A DNA stretch of 64,000 nt, from positions 43,410,189 through 43,474,188 of the forward strand of contig CM035163.1 in the NCBI GenBank assembly GCA_020205615.1, read 5' to 3'. Below the pieces are notes generated by a model. It searched no databases, was not told the origin of the DNA, and worked only from the letters and a program-made list of their open reading frames with translations. Of this stretch, positions 21,986 through 35,000 are shown piece by piece. Both the position numbers and the translations under genes were made by a program. The DNA is from Panax quinquefolius (taxonomy: Eukaryota; Streptophyta; Magnoliopsida; Apiales; Araliaceae). The number at the start of each line of letters is the position of its first letter. Position 1 is the stretch's first letter.

Positions 21986-24075
21986 TAGGACTGAGCAAAA
22001 AACGGGTATAACCGAAAAATCGAACCAAACCGAAATAATTTAACCGAAATTTTCTGACAATTCGGGTATTTTTAATATTTCGGTTATATCCGAATTTTTA
22101 TTCGGTGTTCAGTTAGTTTATACGTGTATTACTTTTGGGTTAATCGGTTAACCCGAATAACCGAACAAAACATTGTCTGGTGAAGTATTTACATAACCGA
22201 ACAAAGACTCTACTTTACTAAATTAATTAGTAGTTACTACCAGTACCCGATAGGCCGATACCCACTCTCTGACCAAACAAAGCACAGTTGAACTCTCTTA
22301 GTCTCAGATCTACTTTACTCTCTCAGTCCTCATATCTCGAACTCTCTCAGACCCAGACGACCAGACGCCCAGACTCACCCAGATCTCGATTTCTATTTTC
22401 TATCATCGGTCGACGCCATCGCCTCGCCGCCTCGATCCTTCATCTCGAATCTTGATCTCTCAATCTCTCAAGTCTCAAGAGTCAAGCAAGTCTCATCCCG
22501 TCATCCACCATTCGATTATCGGTACGGAGTTTCCTTCAACTTTGATTCTTTGACTGTGAGAACTGAGAAGTTCTTTTCTTCTTTGGCTTAAATATTTCTG
22601 AGACATTCGGTCCTTTCTGTTTAGCAAAATAGCAAGCCAACTACTTATTTTTTTCTGAAACTTGTGAGTTGTGAAGTAATTTGTCAAAATTATCAAAATT
22701 TATGAAGTAATTTGTCAAAATTATCCTCGTTCAGGTCTGTTTCTATGCATATGAATTTCATGGTAAAACTCTAGTTTCATTCTCTGAATGAACACAGAAA
22801 TTTTGAGCTTCTAAGTTGTTATTCTCTGAATGAACACATAAATTTTGTAAAGCAGATTTTTTCATGCCTTCTATTGAATCGTATACTTTGGCACATAGTT
22901 TGAATAAAATGGTGATTATAATGGATATTTCCATATTCTGGGCATCTGGCTTCTGGTAATTTTCCATTTCTTTTATTAGTTCCAATATTCAGTTTTTACT
23001 AGAATAGGCATTTGTATATTCCCAAAGATTTAAGGCATACATGCTATCAAATTTAGAATGTTGTTGATAGGAACTTGATTCCATTTTATCTCTTTAGTCA
23101 AGAACAAGAAATTGAGACCAGAAAGATGGCATGATCCTTCTTTTTTAGCATTATTATTCATACAAGGAAAGAATTAATTTCTCTTAGAAAGTAGATTCCA
23201 AAAGGCTAAGGTCACATATTATAAATGAAACACTATTGTGATATTCCAAGCCATGAACCAGTTTCATCTTTATTCTTCATGCCCAGAATATGGAAATGTC
23301 CATTCTAATCACCAATCTTATTATGTCCAATAAGATTATGCCAATCTTATTATGTTATAAATTAATCTTAATTTTTGCCAATCTGTGCAATAGCAGTCAG
23401 TCCATTGTAATTTATGGTTTCTTTGAAGTTGACTGGAATGCTTTCTTTCATTTATATTTGTCAACAAGAATTGTGCAATAGCAGCAAATGGTATCAAGCA
23501 AATGGTATGAGTCATTGACTCATTATAGGAACTGTGCAATAGCAGTCATTGTGCAATACAGCAATAGGTAGTCAGCACCTTCAGCCATTGCTCTCATATG
23601 TGTCAATAGCGAGTCAATGAGACGATCAAAGACCTTCACCTTCAAGCATTTTGGCGGTGACGCAGCGAAAGCGCGCTTCAAGCTCTCGAAGTCTCATATG
23701 TCCATGAACTGCAAAACTGTTAATGGTGTTAATTTATATCTCATCAGCAGCTTCAAACATAAGCTTCAGCAATCAGCATTATGTTTATGGTGTTAATTTA
23801 TGTTTATGAACTGTGTTGTTGTTTACGGATTATGTTAATGGATTGTAGGAACTGTTTATGGATTATGTTTATGGATTGTAGGAACTGAACTATTTATGGA
23901 CTATGTTTAAATTCAGTTATTAACCAAATAATCGAATAACTTATTCAGTTTTTTGGTTATTCGGTTAGTGGACATTTCGGTTATTCATTCGGATAGTAAA
24001 AACAGGACATTTTCGGGTATCGGTTATAATCGAAATACTTGTTCGGTTCGGTTATTAACCGAATGCTCACCCCTA
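21986..24075. mobile_element. Non-autonomous hAT element (2.1 kb) inside the LTR
   Basis: The left end is TAGGACTGAGCA; the reverse complement of the right end is TAGGGGTGAGCA. The flanks gtagtgcc (21978-21985) and gtagtgtc (24076-24083) form an 8-bp TSD with one change, and the sister LTR lacks the insert (gagtagtgccttctt at 31199-31213). Both ends carry dense AACCGAA motifs. The interior has no transposase. At 22240-22500 it holds a pyrimidine-rich, CG-containing stretch unlike its surroundings that resembles a plant 5' untranslated leader. Confidence 0.9.
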
Positions 24076-24496
24076 GTAGTGTCTTCTTACGTAAGAATTA
24101 ATAATTCAAAAATATTGTGCAATACCGTGTGCTACTGTGAATCCACGCCAGACATCGTATTTTAACCAATTTGATATTCCAACAAGTGTTAATTCAGTAA
24201 TAACTACGTCGTTATTTATAAAACTCAAACTTGTCGCTTTCTTCATCCAACAGCTTATTCTCATTATGGGCCTAAAATGGCTAGCATGCGTCATACCTAA
24301 TATTCCCACAACAAGAATATTCCACGACCAAACGAATATTTCCCGACAGAAATGAGTATTTTATAACCACTTGCGTATTTTGAAAATTTTACATATATCA
24401 CCCTTAACTTTAAACTTTTATCAATTTAACCATTTACTAAATAATAATTATAAGAAAAATTGAATACTTTTATTTCATAAAATCCGAGGTCTTACA

Positions 24497-24816
24497 ATCT
24501 CCCCTCCTTATGAAATTTTATCCCCGAAATTTACGTACCTGATATTTCAAAGAGTTGAGAATACCTTGCTTTCATCTCAGATTTCATCTTCCCTGTCCTC
24601 ATGATTTCTCCATTGGTTATCTCCTGTATTTCAGATATCATTCTAGAATACAGCTTCAAAACAAAGTTTAATTGACATATCACAATTTGTCGACTTAAGT
24701 AAGAAAATTCAGCTTAGATAGGACACACACTAGCGAAGGATATTACTCGTCTCTCCTTTCCTAGTTCTAATCCAGGATCTTCGCCAGAGATCATATCCCT
24801 AAGCTCTGATACCAAA
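24497..24816 (-). other. Interior of the LARD-like element: PBS, leader, PPT
   Basis: On the minus strand the interior starts with the primer-binding site TGGTATCAGAGC (24803-24814), complementary to the 3' end of plant initiator methionine tRNA and two bases away from the LTR. It ends with the purine tract aaggaggggaga followed by AT and the LTR. The 290 bp between them has no open frame with a recognisable domain. It may be a packaging or leader segment. Confidence 0.82.
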
Positions 24817-27800
24817 TGTGATGTCCCCAAAATAGGTCCAATTCATCCAACCTATTCTAAGTCTCCAAATACATGGTACAGAAAACAACAGCTTTATTAC
24901 TACAATTGTCGTGCATAATACAACAGCACATATGTTGTGAGTTTTAATACCAACTGTGACTCATGTCCCAACTATGGACAGCACCTCACATTGATACATT
25001 ATATAAAGGTACAGTCAATAACTGTTTTAGAAATTAAAATCTTTGGGAAGTGCTCAAGGAAACCTTCGTACATAGGATGCCATGAATCTAAGTTATGATA
25101 GATATCATATGTCCAGAGAATTATCCTTGGTTGATCCAATAGACCCCAAAGAAAAATAAGAAGATTACTATCATATTCCTTCCAATGGTGAGTCTTCTCT
25201 TGACATATAACTTATAACGATCGAGGAATTTGTAATTTAATTTAAATATTTATAGAATTAATTAAATAATTAAAATAATTTATTTATTGAGGAAAAAAAA
25301 TATTTGATGAATTGTGATGAATTAATTTAGTAACTAAATTAATTAATGTTAATTGAATCGAGTAATGATAATTTTATTTGTTGTATTTAATTTAAGGAGA
25401 TAGTTAAATTAAATCAACTGCTTAATATTTAAGAAAATAATTAAATTAAATGAATTGTTTAATTTAATGGAAATTAATGAATTAGATAAAGTAATGTTTC
25501 TAATTTAATAATTAAATTAGATATATAATTATTTATTAATGATAATAAGATTTTTATTAGTATTAGTATTATAAGTTATCTAAATTAACTAAACTAAGCT
25601 ATTTAAATTAATCAACTAAAAGTGTAACTATATAATATAAATAATTTAGTTATGGGATTTATGTGTTCAGCCAAACATGGCCTTGTGGCCTTTGGCTTTT
25701 TCCAACTGACGCTACCTTTTTGTTTTTCAACCTGACGTTGTGGAAGGCCAGTTATATTTTTCCTTCGCGTATTGTTTTCTAAGCTTGCTAACAGAGGAAT
25801 AAAGAATTGCTGAGTATTGAGGGTGAGGAATTGAGAGAATAATCTTTATGAGTTTGTCAAGAGAAGGAAGAGACTCACCATCTTGTGCTAATCAAGAAGA
25901 TTAAGGTATAATTAACTCCTAAATCTCTAAATTTTAGTTTTGTCTGAGTTCTCTGTAAATTGATTTTGTTGAATTGTTGTTTCAAACGTGATTATGTGAT
26001 ATTGGTTATATTGTATAATCTGTTGTCATCATGTATGCGTGTTATATCAGTTAGCAAATTCGTGAGAAATTGAATAGCAGAAGATTATATATAGCAGTGT
26101 TTACTGTGTTAAAATATATCAACCATGGGGTTTTGGTTTTTAAACCGTGTTTTCAAATTTTAAGTTTTCTAAAATTTTTATTTAGTTGTTTAAATTGGTA
26201 CATATATGCTTGGTAATATTTATGTGTGCTTTACATGGATTACACATGTTAATTGGTGTTAGAAATTAAGACTTCGAGAGCTTGGTTTTGTTTACGGTTT
26301 TGGGTGTTACAGAATTTGGCGCCCAAATAAAATTTCATACCCAACACCAAAATGGGCTCAAGTTCACGCCCAAATGAAATTGAAATTCTTGTATGGCTGA
26401 ATTCATACCTCACGGCGCCATTGACTCAGCTTCCAAATACCGAAAAGTGGTGCTGGTCGAATGCTTTGACCTCCTATAGTAAAATAGCCGTAACTTTTTC
26501 ATACGAACTCCGATTGAGGTGATTCAAGATGATTCGGAAAGAGGACAAATAGGCCTATAACTTTTATTCTTTAAGGTTTTCAAATTGAAATCGTTATGAA
26601 GGGTCAAAATGGCTATCTTTAGGATTGTTGTGTATTTAGAGCCAATCAGAGGGCGTCGGGATGCGCGAATGCAAGTGTAATCCTTTGTGTGTTAGTATAA
26701 CTTAATGATAACATGTTGGACATGTAATAGGATGTTGTATCAAGTTTTTAATGTGTATGTGGTGCAATGACATGATCACTTAAGTAGTTGTAATAAAGCT
26801 AAAAAGTAATGTTCATGAAAAGATGTGATGTTGTTTACACTTAAACTTAGTTAGTAACTATACTAAAAGTAGAAAGAAACTCATGAAGGTAATGTTAGTG
26901 TAACTAATGTGTATTGTCAATACATATGGTATGTGTAGGACTTGGGGTGAACGTGAATAGTGATTGTTTAAACTACGCACGAGGCAAGTTCTCTAACCCT
27001 ACTTTTATAATTGTGTAAGTTCTAAACCTTATCTGTTTACAATTGAGCAAGATTTTGAACTTTTTTCTTTTCATATCGAACACAAGTTTCCATTCCTATA
27101 TTATTATTCTGCAAGTTTCTAACATTCTTTATGAATTTGAGCAAGCTTAACCTATCCTGAGTATGTTTGTACAAGCTTATGTAACCTAATTCGTTATATC
27201 GAAATGTAGATTTAGTTTCCTAATTATTATTCAAAGCATATAATGTTCTAATACATTGATTCAAGGGAGATTGTTTTAACTCTTCTATAGCGCTTTGCAT
27301 GTATATCATGATTACTCAATTATATATTATTGTTATTCAATCTTTGGCGTTGATACCTTGTTCAAAGCTTTATCGTTGTATTAAACCTTCAAGTAGTAAG
27401 CAAACCTTTATTGATTGAATTAATCTATATTCGAATAGTGTTCTAAAATTCTAGAAACACTGATAAGCTAGTTCCAAACTAAATTTTCTTTTGTGAGGAA
27501 ATTCTAAATCCAAACTGAGACGAACAACCCTAACATAGGGGATTTTGTACGTGTAACGTTTAGATGTTTGTGCACAATACATGGTACAAAGGGCTGATCC
27601 CCCTAAGTACGATAAGAAGGGTCCGTATAGTCTAAATGACTGTTAAGGTTGGGTAATAATAACTAAGTACCGGGGACATAGTTCGTGGTCTTAAGACCCT
27701 CAGATAATTAAAGTTTGAACTTATTTTCTAGTTTGATTTGTAGAACAAGTTCCTTATTGTTCAACTTTCGTTGTTCACTCTCATGTTATTATCATTGCTA

Positions 27801-30800
27801 TGTTCTATATTAGTGAGCATTTGTTTGCTCACTCTTGCAATTAACACTGAAGCTAAAGTGGAGAAAGTTGATGAGCCGTCGACTAGCAAAGGCAAGGGCA
27901 AGATGTCCAAATGATGAAGACTTATGATAATTTTATGTTTTATGTTTCAAGACTTGTTTTAAATATGTGATGTATCCCGTAAACTTATGTAATAATTTTA
28001 AGGTTAGATTACCTGGGATTTAATTTGAGATGATGATGTAACCCTTTAATGGGAGAGGTTATTATTTAAATTATTTTAATTATGTCTTTATCCTTTACTA
28101 TGGGTAGTTAGATGTAATAGTTTTTGATAAGTGAGCACCAAATCCTATGGGAATGAAGTACCTGGACTTGGGGGTGTCACATAACTATCTCCACTGTCTC
28201 CAGTTGAAAATTATATTTCAAATAAACTCCAAGATCATATAGGTAGTGCTCGTAGATATACTCAGCAAGTGGATGTGCACAACCCTGTCTTATGATAACT
28301 CGTAGGTCATTAGATATCTTGTATGATAGTGGCAAAACACCCTTCCAAAGTTGGGTTCACCTTACCCTATTCGGTTCACCAAAATTAAATATCAAATGAC
28401 GTATACAATACGACACACTTATCTAAAGTTTTTAATAAAATTATTTCCATACTATTTAGGGAGAAACTCAAATGACTATAGACCACCGCTTTTATTCCCC
28501 TCATTATCCCCGCTTTCGACCCAAAGACACTCTTATTACCTGAAAGAAATTGTGAAGCAAAAGGGTGAGCACAACTAGCTCAGTAAAAAATATTATAACT
28601 AAAGATAATTAAATTATCAATAGCCTTCATCAGTAATAAATCAGAGATTTAGAACATATGGTAGATGATAAAACTTTTCAACCATAGTTGCAGCGGAATG
28701 AGTAATCCATTAGAAGAGTCAAATAGACCATAAAGTCTATTATCTTCCCCATGTTAAAAGTCCACCAACAATGCTTTAACCCTGTAACATTAATCAACAG
28801 ATCCTGTTCACAGTCATGCGAATAACTCATAATAATAATTGTAGTTCTAATTTTCTCTTCTCATCCAAGACGAAGATATTTTTCATCACATGTCTTTACC
28901 TGAAACATCAAAGATCATGGTTATACCAAATCACAGTTCTTGTTCATAATCATACTAATAAGTTCATATTTGCACTACGGGCCAAAGATATTCAATAACA
29001 GTTCATCTTTGCACTACATGCCAAAGATATTCAACAACAGGTCATCTTTGCACTACGGGCCAAATATATTCAACAATAGGTCATCTTTGCACTACACGCC
29101 AAAGATATTCATCAACAATTCATCTTTTCACTCTGAATTAAAGATGTTAATATTTCAAAGAAATATATAATCATTTCAGAATTTATATAAACAATAATTA
29201 TAACCATGTTGATCAATTCACCTTTGCTCTTAAGCTAAAAATATTCAATTGTAAATTCAATGGTCATGATCATACCAGTCAACAATTCATCTTTGTACTA
29301 CTGGCCAAAGAGAACCCATAGTCATGATCATACCAATAATTTAGTCATCTTTACACTTAAGTCAAAGAGAAATTTCTTCACCGGGATTATAAAAATGTTA
29401 TATATGATAATAAAAATAATATAATCAACATATAGATTTAATCTCAAGAGTAAGATTCATAAATCAATGATTTTATAACACCTTAACCCAAATGTTATAA
29501 ATCACTTAATAATCTTATAATCTAATATTATTAATATTACCACAATATTTTAATCATTTCTTAAACTTATAAACAATTTATTTTAATTGTTTATACTTTA
29601 CTAATTAATGCATTTAATCATCCTATATTGCCAAACTCATAAGATTTCATCACCAATAACCAAAACCCTCATCTAAAATCTGCATATACCTTATATAGGA
29701 TTTCCAAGCCATAAAATCCTATTTTCCAATTTTGTTAGTTCACATAACATATTTAATTCATTTACTCATAACTAGTCCATTTTTATGAAAAATACCAAAT
29801 CAAGTCCAAAAATATTTCTTTTTTGGGATTTAGCAGAATATAGTCTCATATTGAACATATATATTTCTCGAAATTTTTAAAATTTATTTACTATTTTTCA
29901 CATGGCCAAAACTGCCGAATATTTAGACATTTATCATAAATTGTACTTTTGTCCAAAAATTCCGAAATTTACAGCATACACTGATGTTATATATATGTAC
30001 TCCCAATAAAAATATCACCAATTTTGGAGTTAACTACAAGGAGTTATAAGGGTTTACTTTTAAAATAGTCTTTTCTCATAAAATTCATAACTCCTAATCT
30101 ATACATCCAAAAATCGTCATTTTTGGATACAATCTAGGAAACTCATCAAATTATCATTTCAATTTTTTCCAGAGTTTTTGAAGGTTCAGAAAATTTTTGA
30201 AACTAAAAAACATAATAACCCTTAAAATTCCGTACCTCAAAAGAGCAGTATTTCTGACTGAAATGTAAAGCCAAAGGAACCTTGCACTGAATAGCAACTC
30301 TCAAAGTATCTAAATACTCACAAAATACGCTTGATAATATAGAGAGAGAAAGCTTATGTTTCTGGTGTGATTTTCAATTCTAACTTAGCCCTCTATTTAT
30401 AGGAAAATGTTAGCACGCCGAAGCAGACTTGACCTGCTACCTGATGGCTTTACCTGCTACTATTGCCACACACCACATTTGAATTAGAATTTCAAAGACA
30501 TTTCTTCACCAACCATAGGTGGGCGACGATTCTAGAATTTTCCACCAAAATGATAAATTCCAAAACTTCAACAATTTCTGAACCAGTCACCTCTTAAAAT
30601 TCATAACAAATCATACGTTCATTTTTAATAGTTCAAAATTTGTGGACATATACTCAACTTATATATGTATAACATATCCAAAAATCACAACGATCCAACC
30701 GACGGTTAAAAAGTATAACTCACGTAATATATCGTAAAAATACTGATTTGATTTTTAATACCTCCATTCCGACAAAAATACAGATAAAACACCTCAAAAT

Positions 30801-31625
30801 TAATTCCTTCAATTATAACCACATAAAATAAATATATCCATCATTTATATCCGCATCAAATATATATTTCCTTATCAATAATTAATTATTCATAAATAAT
30901 TTTATATAATCACAATAATGAAAACCAGACAGTTCCCAGGAAAGAGGGGGCTTTCCGATAAGGATTTCTCCTTACTGGCACGCAATTAGGTGACCAAACC
31001 TCTCCTTGACAGAACTTTATAGACATTGCCAATAATGCTATCTAATAATATTATTCAAATAATATGAGTTATTGATCTGATAATGGGAAATACTGTGCAG
31101 TGACAATTATTGAAACAACAATAATATAAAATATCAACGCAGTAATTATTGAATCAATAAAATAGAATATTGAACAGTAATTACTGTAACAATTATTGAG
31201 TAGTGCCTTCTTACGTAAGAATCAATAATTCAAAAATAATGTGCAATACCGGTGTATTCGCGGCAACCACCATGTGTATTCATCGTATTTTAATCACCGG
31301 ATATTCCAACAGTGTTGACGGTAACAACTATGTCGTTATTTATAAAAACTCAAACTTGTCATTTTCTTCATCCGACAGTTATTTTGTTATTGGGCCTACA
31401 AATGATCAAGCTGTGGTCGTCATTTAATATTCCCCGACAACAAGAATATTCCACGACCAAACGAATATTCCCCGACAGAAATGAGTATTTTATAACCATT
31501 TGCGTATTTTGAAAATTTTACATATATCACCCTTAACTTTAAACTTTTATCAATTTAACCATTTACTGAATAATAATTATAAGAAAAATTAAATACTTTT
31601 ATTTCATAAAATTCGGGGTCTTACA
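24817..31625 (-). repeat. 5' LTR of the LARD-like element (contains a solo LTR)
   Basis: It begins TGTGATGTCCCCAAAATAGG and ends TTCGGGGTCTTACA. It is collinear with 18589-24496 except that it lacks the hAT element and carries the 2969-bp solo LTR at 25213-28181. Net length is about 3.8 kb. A five-unit 39-bp repeat array lies at 28966-29150. Confidence 0.88.
25213..28181 (+). repeat. Gypsy-type solo LTR inside the 5' LTR
   Basis: The 5-bp TSD taact is at 25208-25212 and 28182-28186, and the uninterrupted target (gacatataactatctcc) is seen in the other two LTR copies. It starts TATAACGATCGAGGAATT (the expected TG is probably mutated to TA) and ends GGGGGTGTCACA. It is related in start, end and internal motifs to the solo LTR at 13114-16268. 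No internal domain is present. Confidence 0.85.
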
Positions 31626-31630
31626 CGAAG

Positions 31631-32033
31631 TAGCTTTCAAGTATCTAAGAATCCACTTAACTGCTTCCCAATGTTCTTTATCAGGATTTGACAAATACCT
31701 GCTCACAACGCCAACTGCATGAGCAATATATGGTAGTGTACAAATCATCACATGCATAAGACCCCCTACATCAGAGTAGTAGGGAACTGCTTCCATATCA
31801 TCTCTCCATTCCTTAGTAGAAGGACACATGCACTTTGTTAACTTAATATGATTGGCCAGTGGTGTGCTATCTGACTTAGCATCACCCATGTTGAACCTTG
31901 CAAGCACTCGTTCAACATAATTCTCGTGTGACAACCACAACCTTTTGGCTTTTTTGTCAGGAGCAATCTTCATGCCCAAAATATGCTTAGCCGGGCCTAA
32001 GTCCTTCATATCAAAGGACTTGAATAACTTACC
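31631..32033 (-). pseudogene. Copia reverse transcriptase end and connection to RNase H
   Basis: The minus-strand frame reads GKLFKSFDMKDLGPAKHILG, LSHENYVERVLARFNM, PYYSDVGGLMHVMICTLPYI, SRYLSNPDKEHWEAVKWILR and YLKAT. This is the conserved C-terminal part of copia reverse transcriptase and the linker to RNase H. It lies between two nested retroelements. Its left end continues in the RNase H piece (18037-18583) and its right end continues in the YVDD piece (37992 onward), in frame in both cases once inserts and TSDs are removed. Confidence 0.92.
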
Positions 32034-32038
32034 CTTGA

Positions 32039-35000
32039 TGTGACGCCCCCAAAATAGGTCGAATCCATCCAACCTATTCTGAGTCTCCAAATACATGGTA
32101 GAAAAAACAACTATAACTTTATTACTACAATTGTCGTGCAAAATACAACAACACATTTACTGTGAGTTTTAATACCAACTGTGACTCATGTGCCAACTAT
32201 GGACAACACCTCACATTGACACATTACATAAAGGTACAAATCGATAAACTCATTTTAGAAATTAAAATCTTTGGGAAGTGCTCAAGGAAACCTTCGTACA
32301 TAGGAGGCCATGAATCTATGTTATGATAGATATCATATGTCCAGAGAATTATTCTTGGTTGATCCAATAGACCTCAAAGAAAAATGAGAAGATTACTATC
32401 ATGTTCCTTCTAATGGTGAGTCTTCTCTTAACATATAACTATCTCCACTGTCTGCAATTGAAAATTATATTTCAACCAAACTTCAAGATCTTCTAGGTAG
32501 TGGTCGTAGATATACTCAGCAAGTGGATGTGCACAACCTTGTCTTATGATAACTCGTAGGTCATTAGACATCTTGTATGATAGTGGCAAAACACCCTTCC
32601 AAAGTTGGGTTCACCTCACCCTATTCGGTTTACCAAAATTAAATATCAAATGACGTATACAATACGACACACTTATCTAAAGTTCTCAATAAAATTATTT
32701 CCATACTATTTAGGGAGAACCTCAACAGCTATGGACCGCCATTCTATTCCCCTGTTATCCCCGGGCTCAATTCAACCCGGCTACACTCTTATTACACGAA
32801 AGGAATTGTGAAGCAAAAGGGTGAGCACAAAAATAACCCAAAGAAAGAATATCATAACTAAAGATAATTAAATTATCAATTGCCTTCGTCAGTAATAAAT
32901 TAGAGATTTAGAACATATGGTAGATGATAAAACTTTTCAACCATAGTTGCAGTGGAACGAGCAATCCATTAGAAGAGTCAAATAGACCATAAAGTCTATT
33001 ATCTTCTCAATGTTAAAAGTCCACCAACAATGTTTTAACCCTGTAACATCTATCAACAGATCCTATTCACAGTCATGTGAATAACTTATAATCATATTTG
33101 TGGTTCTAAATTCCTCTTCTCATTCAGGACAAAGATAATTTTCATCATCTGTCTTTACCTGAAACATCAAAGATCATGATTATACTAAATCACAGTTCCT
33201 ATTCATAATAATACTAATAAATTCATCTTTACACTACGGGCCAAAGATATTCATCAACAGTTCATCTTTGCACTACAAGCCAAAGATATTCAACTGAAAG
33301 TAGTATGCACACAAGCCAATCATGTTTGATGATAAAGCATATACTTTGTAACAATCTTATTCATTTATTAATAAAAGTATTAATTTATTAAAGGCTTTTA
33401 ATTATCTACATGATGCTGTTTTATAATATGTGATAAACCCATAGTTTTAAGCAATGCTTTTAGAATAATGATGATGATCATTCTAATGAGATCTAAATTC
33501 TTTGAAAGCTTAAAACTAAAATAGTTCCCAATCGTTGGATTACTAAATTGGGGATTAGTGAATCCGGATAGATTGGTACATACGTTGCTTGCTTCATTGG
33601 ATGAGGATGATTGATCTCATGATCATTTGTGTGGAGACACTAAAGCAAGTATGTAGGTGCTTATTAGAGAATAAGTTCACCGAACGTGGCTCGCTAAGGA
33701 ATACCTAATGGAGTTTTACTTGCTGTCAATAGAATTCTGTGTAGTGATAGTAAGTACTGAGTGATCCTTTGACTTGAGATCATCATAGTATCTTGTGTAT
33801 GATGAGTTATACTTTGACTTATTCCTTAAGACCCTTAGGGTATATCAAAGGGTATGCTTGGGTATAATAAGTTGTACATGGAGATAATGTATGATCAATA
33901 AAGAATCTACCACTTCTATTAAAAGAAGAGAAATGTCCTATGTGATTCGATAAATGACAACCCAAAGTAGTCCTCGGTTGGCGGCGAATGAAATTAGAAA
34001 GGAGTTTCTAATTTGCATTATTTGGAGTTGTGCATTTAAGGATCGAAATACATATAATTAAATAAAATAAGACTTGCTTGGTAATTCCATGTCTTATATT
34101 TAATTGGGACATTGTATGGTGGAAGGATTGAATTGTCGCGGTAACTATTTACTCAAAGGTTCTTTTTTATGATTAATGTTGAAATCTATATTATCGTGAA
34201 AGTCGTTGATCGCTAGGGAGGCTTATCCCTATCAGAATAAATATTATTTATTTAAATAAATTAATTGTTTAATTTATTTATTTAAATAAGATTAAAATTG
34301 TTCTAATTGATTTATTCACAACCTAGGTTTAATATGGAGAACCTAAAGGGTCACACCATAAAAGGAAGAATAATTATTTAAGAAGTTAATGGCATAATCG
34401 TAATAATATGTTAAGTATATTTAATTTAATCTATGGTGATAGAATAAATTAAATAGCTTAATATTATTATTTAATATTTTAGAAATATTAAATATAAATT
34501 AATAAGAGGAGTCTTATTAATATTATTACAATTATTATTATTTTAATTTCTAAAGAGTTTAGGAATTAATTTAATATAAGTACTCTCATTTATTCCTAAT
34601 AGGATTAAGAGGTTAAATTAATTAAAGGAGTTTAATTAATTATCCCTAATAAGATAAGGGAGCTTAATTAATTAAAGGATTTTAATTAATTAAAATAAAA
34701 CTCAATTCCTTAATTGTTAAGGAGGGTTGCCCACATCTAAATAAGAGGAGTCTTATTATGGGTGTGAGTTAGTGGTTGATTTTTACAACATACGTAATTC
34801 CAATAGTCGGGAGAGTACGCCTTTTCTATAGAGATAGAAAAACTAGGGTTTAGCCAAACACCCCATCTTCTTGAATTCTTATTCTTCCTTGGTGGATCAC
34901 CTCTAGAGGCCAAACACTTGGGTGGCTAACGTTGATCAAAGGAAGGAACAAAACCCGGTGGATTCAAGTTGAACGCGAAAAGGATTGGAGGTGAACTTGT

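Larger units (their letters stand above)
18589..24496 (-). repeat. 3' LTR of the LARD-like element (contains a hAT insertion)
   Basis: It begins TGTGACGTCCCAAAAATAGG and ends CCGAGGTCTTACA. It aligns along its whole length with 24817-31625 and 32039-37984. Without the hAT insertion at 21986-24075 and its TSD it is about 3.8 kb. It contains four units of a 39-bp tandem repeat at 19767-19915 and a 27-bp local duplication near 19430-19480. Confidence 0.88.
18589..31625 (-). mobile_element. Non-autonomous LTR element with giant LTRs and 320-bp interior (LARD/TRIM-like)
   Basis: The perfect 5-bp TSD cgaag flanks it (18584-18588 and 31626-31630), splitting the copia RNase H codons. It consists of two LTRs of about 3.8 kb (once later insertions are removed) and an interior at 24497-24816. 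On the minus strand the 5' LTR is 24817-31625, the PBS is at 24803-24814, the PPT lies next to 24497, and the 3' LTR is 18589-24496. No gag or pol is visible. PBS type and LTR edges suggest a Ty3/gypsy relative. It would need proteins in trans. Confidence 0.85.

Noticed and set aside
28816..29170. Repeat-peptide frames in the sister LTR
   Set aside because: Same cause: translation of the 39-bp LTR minisatellite.
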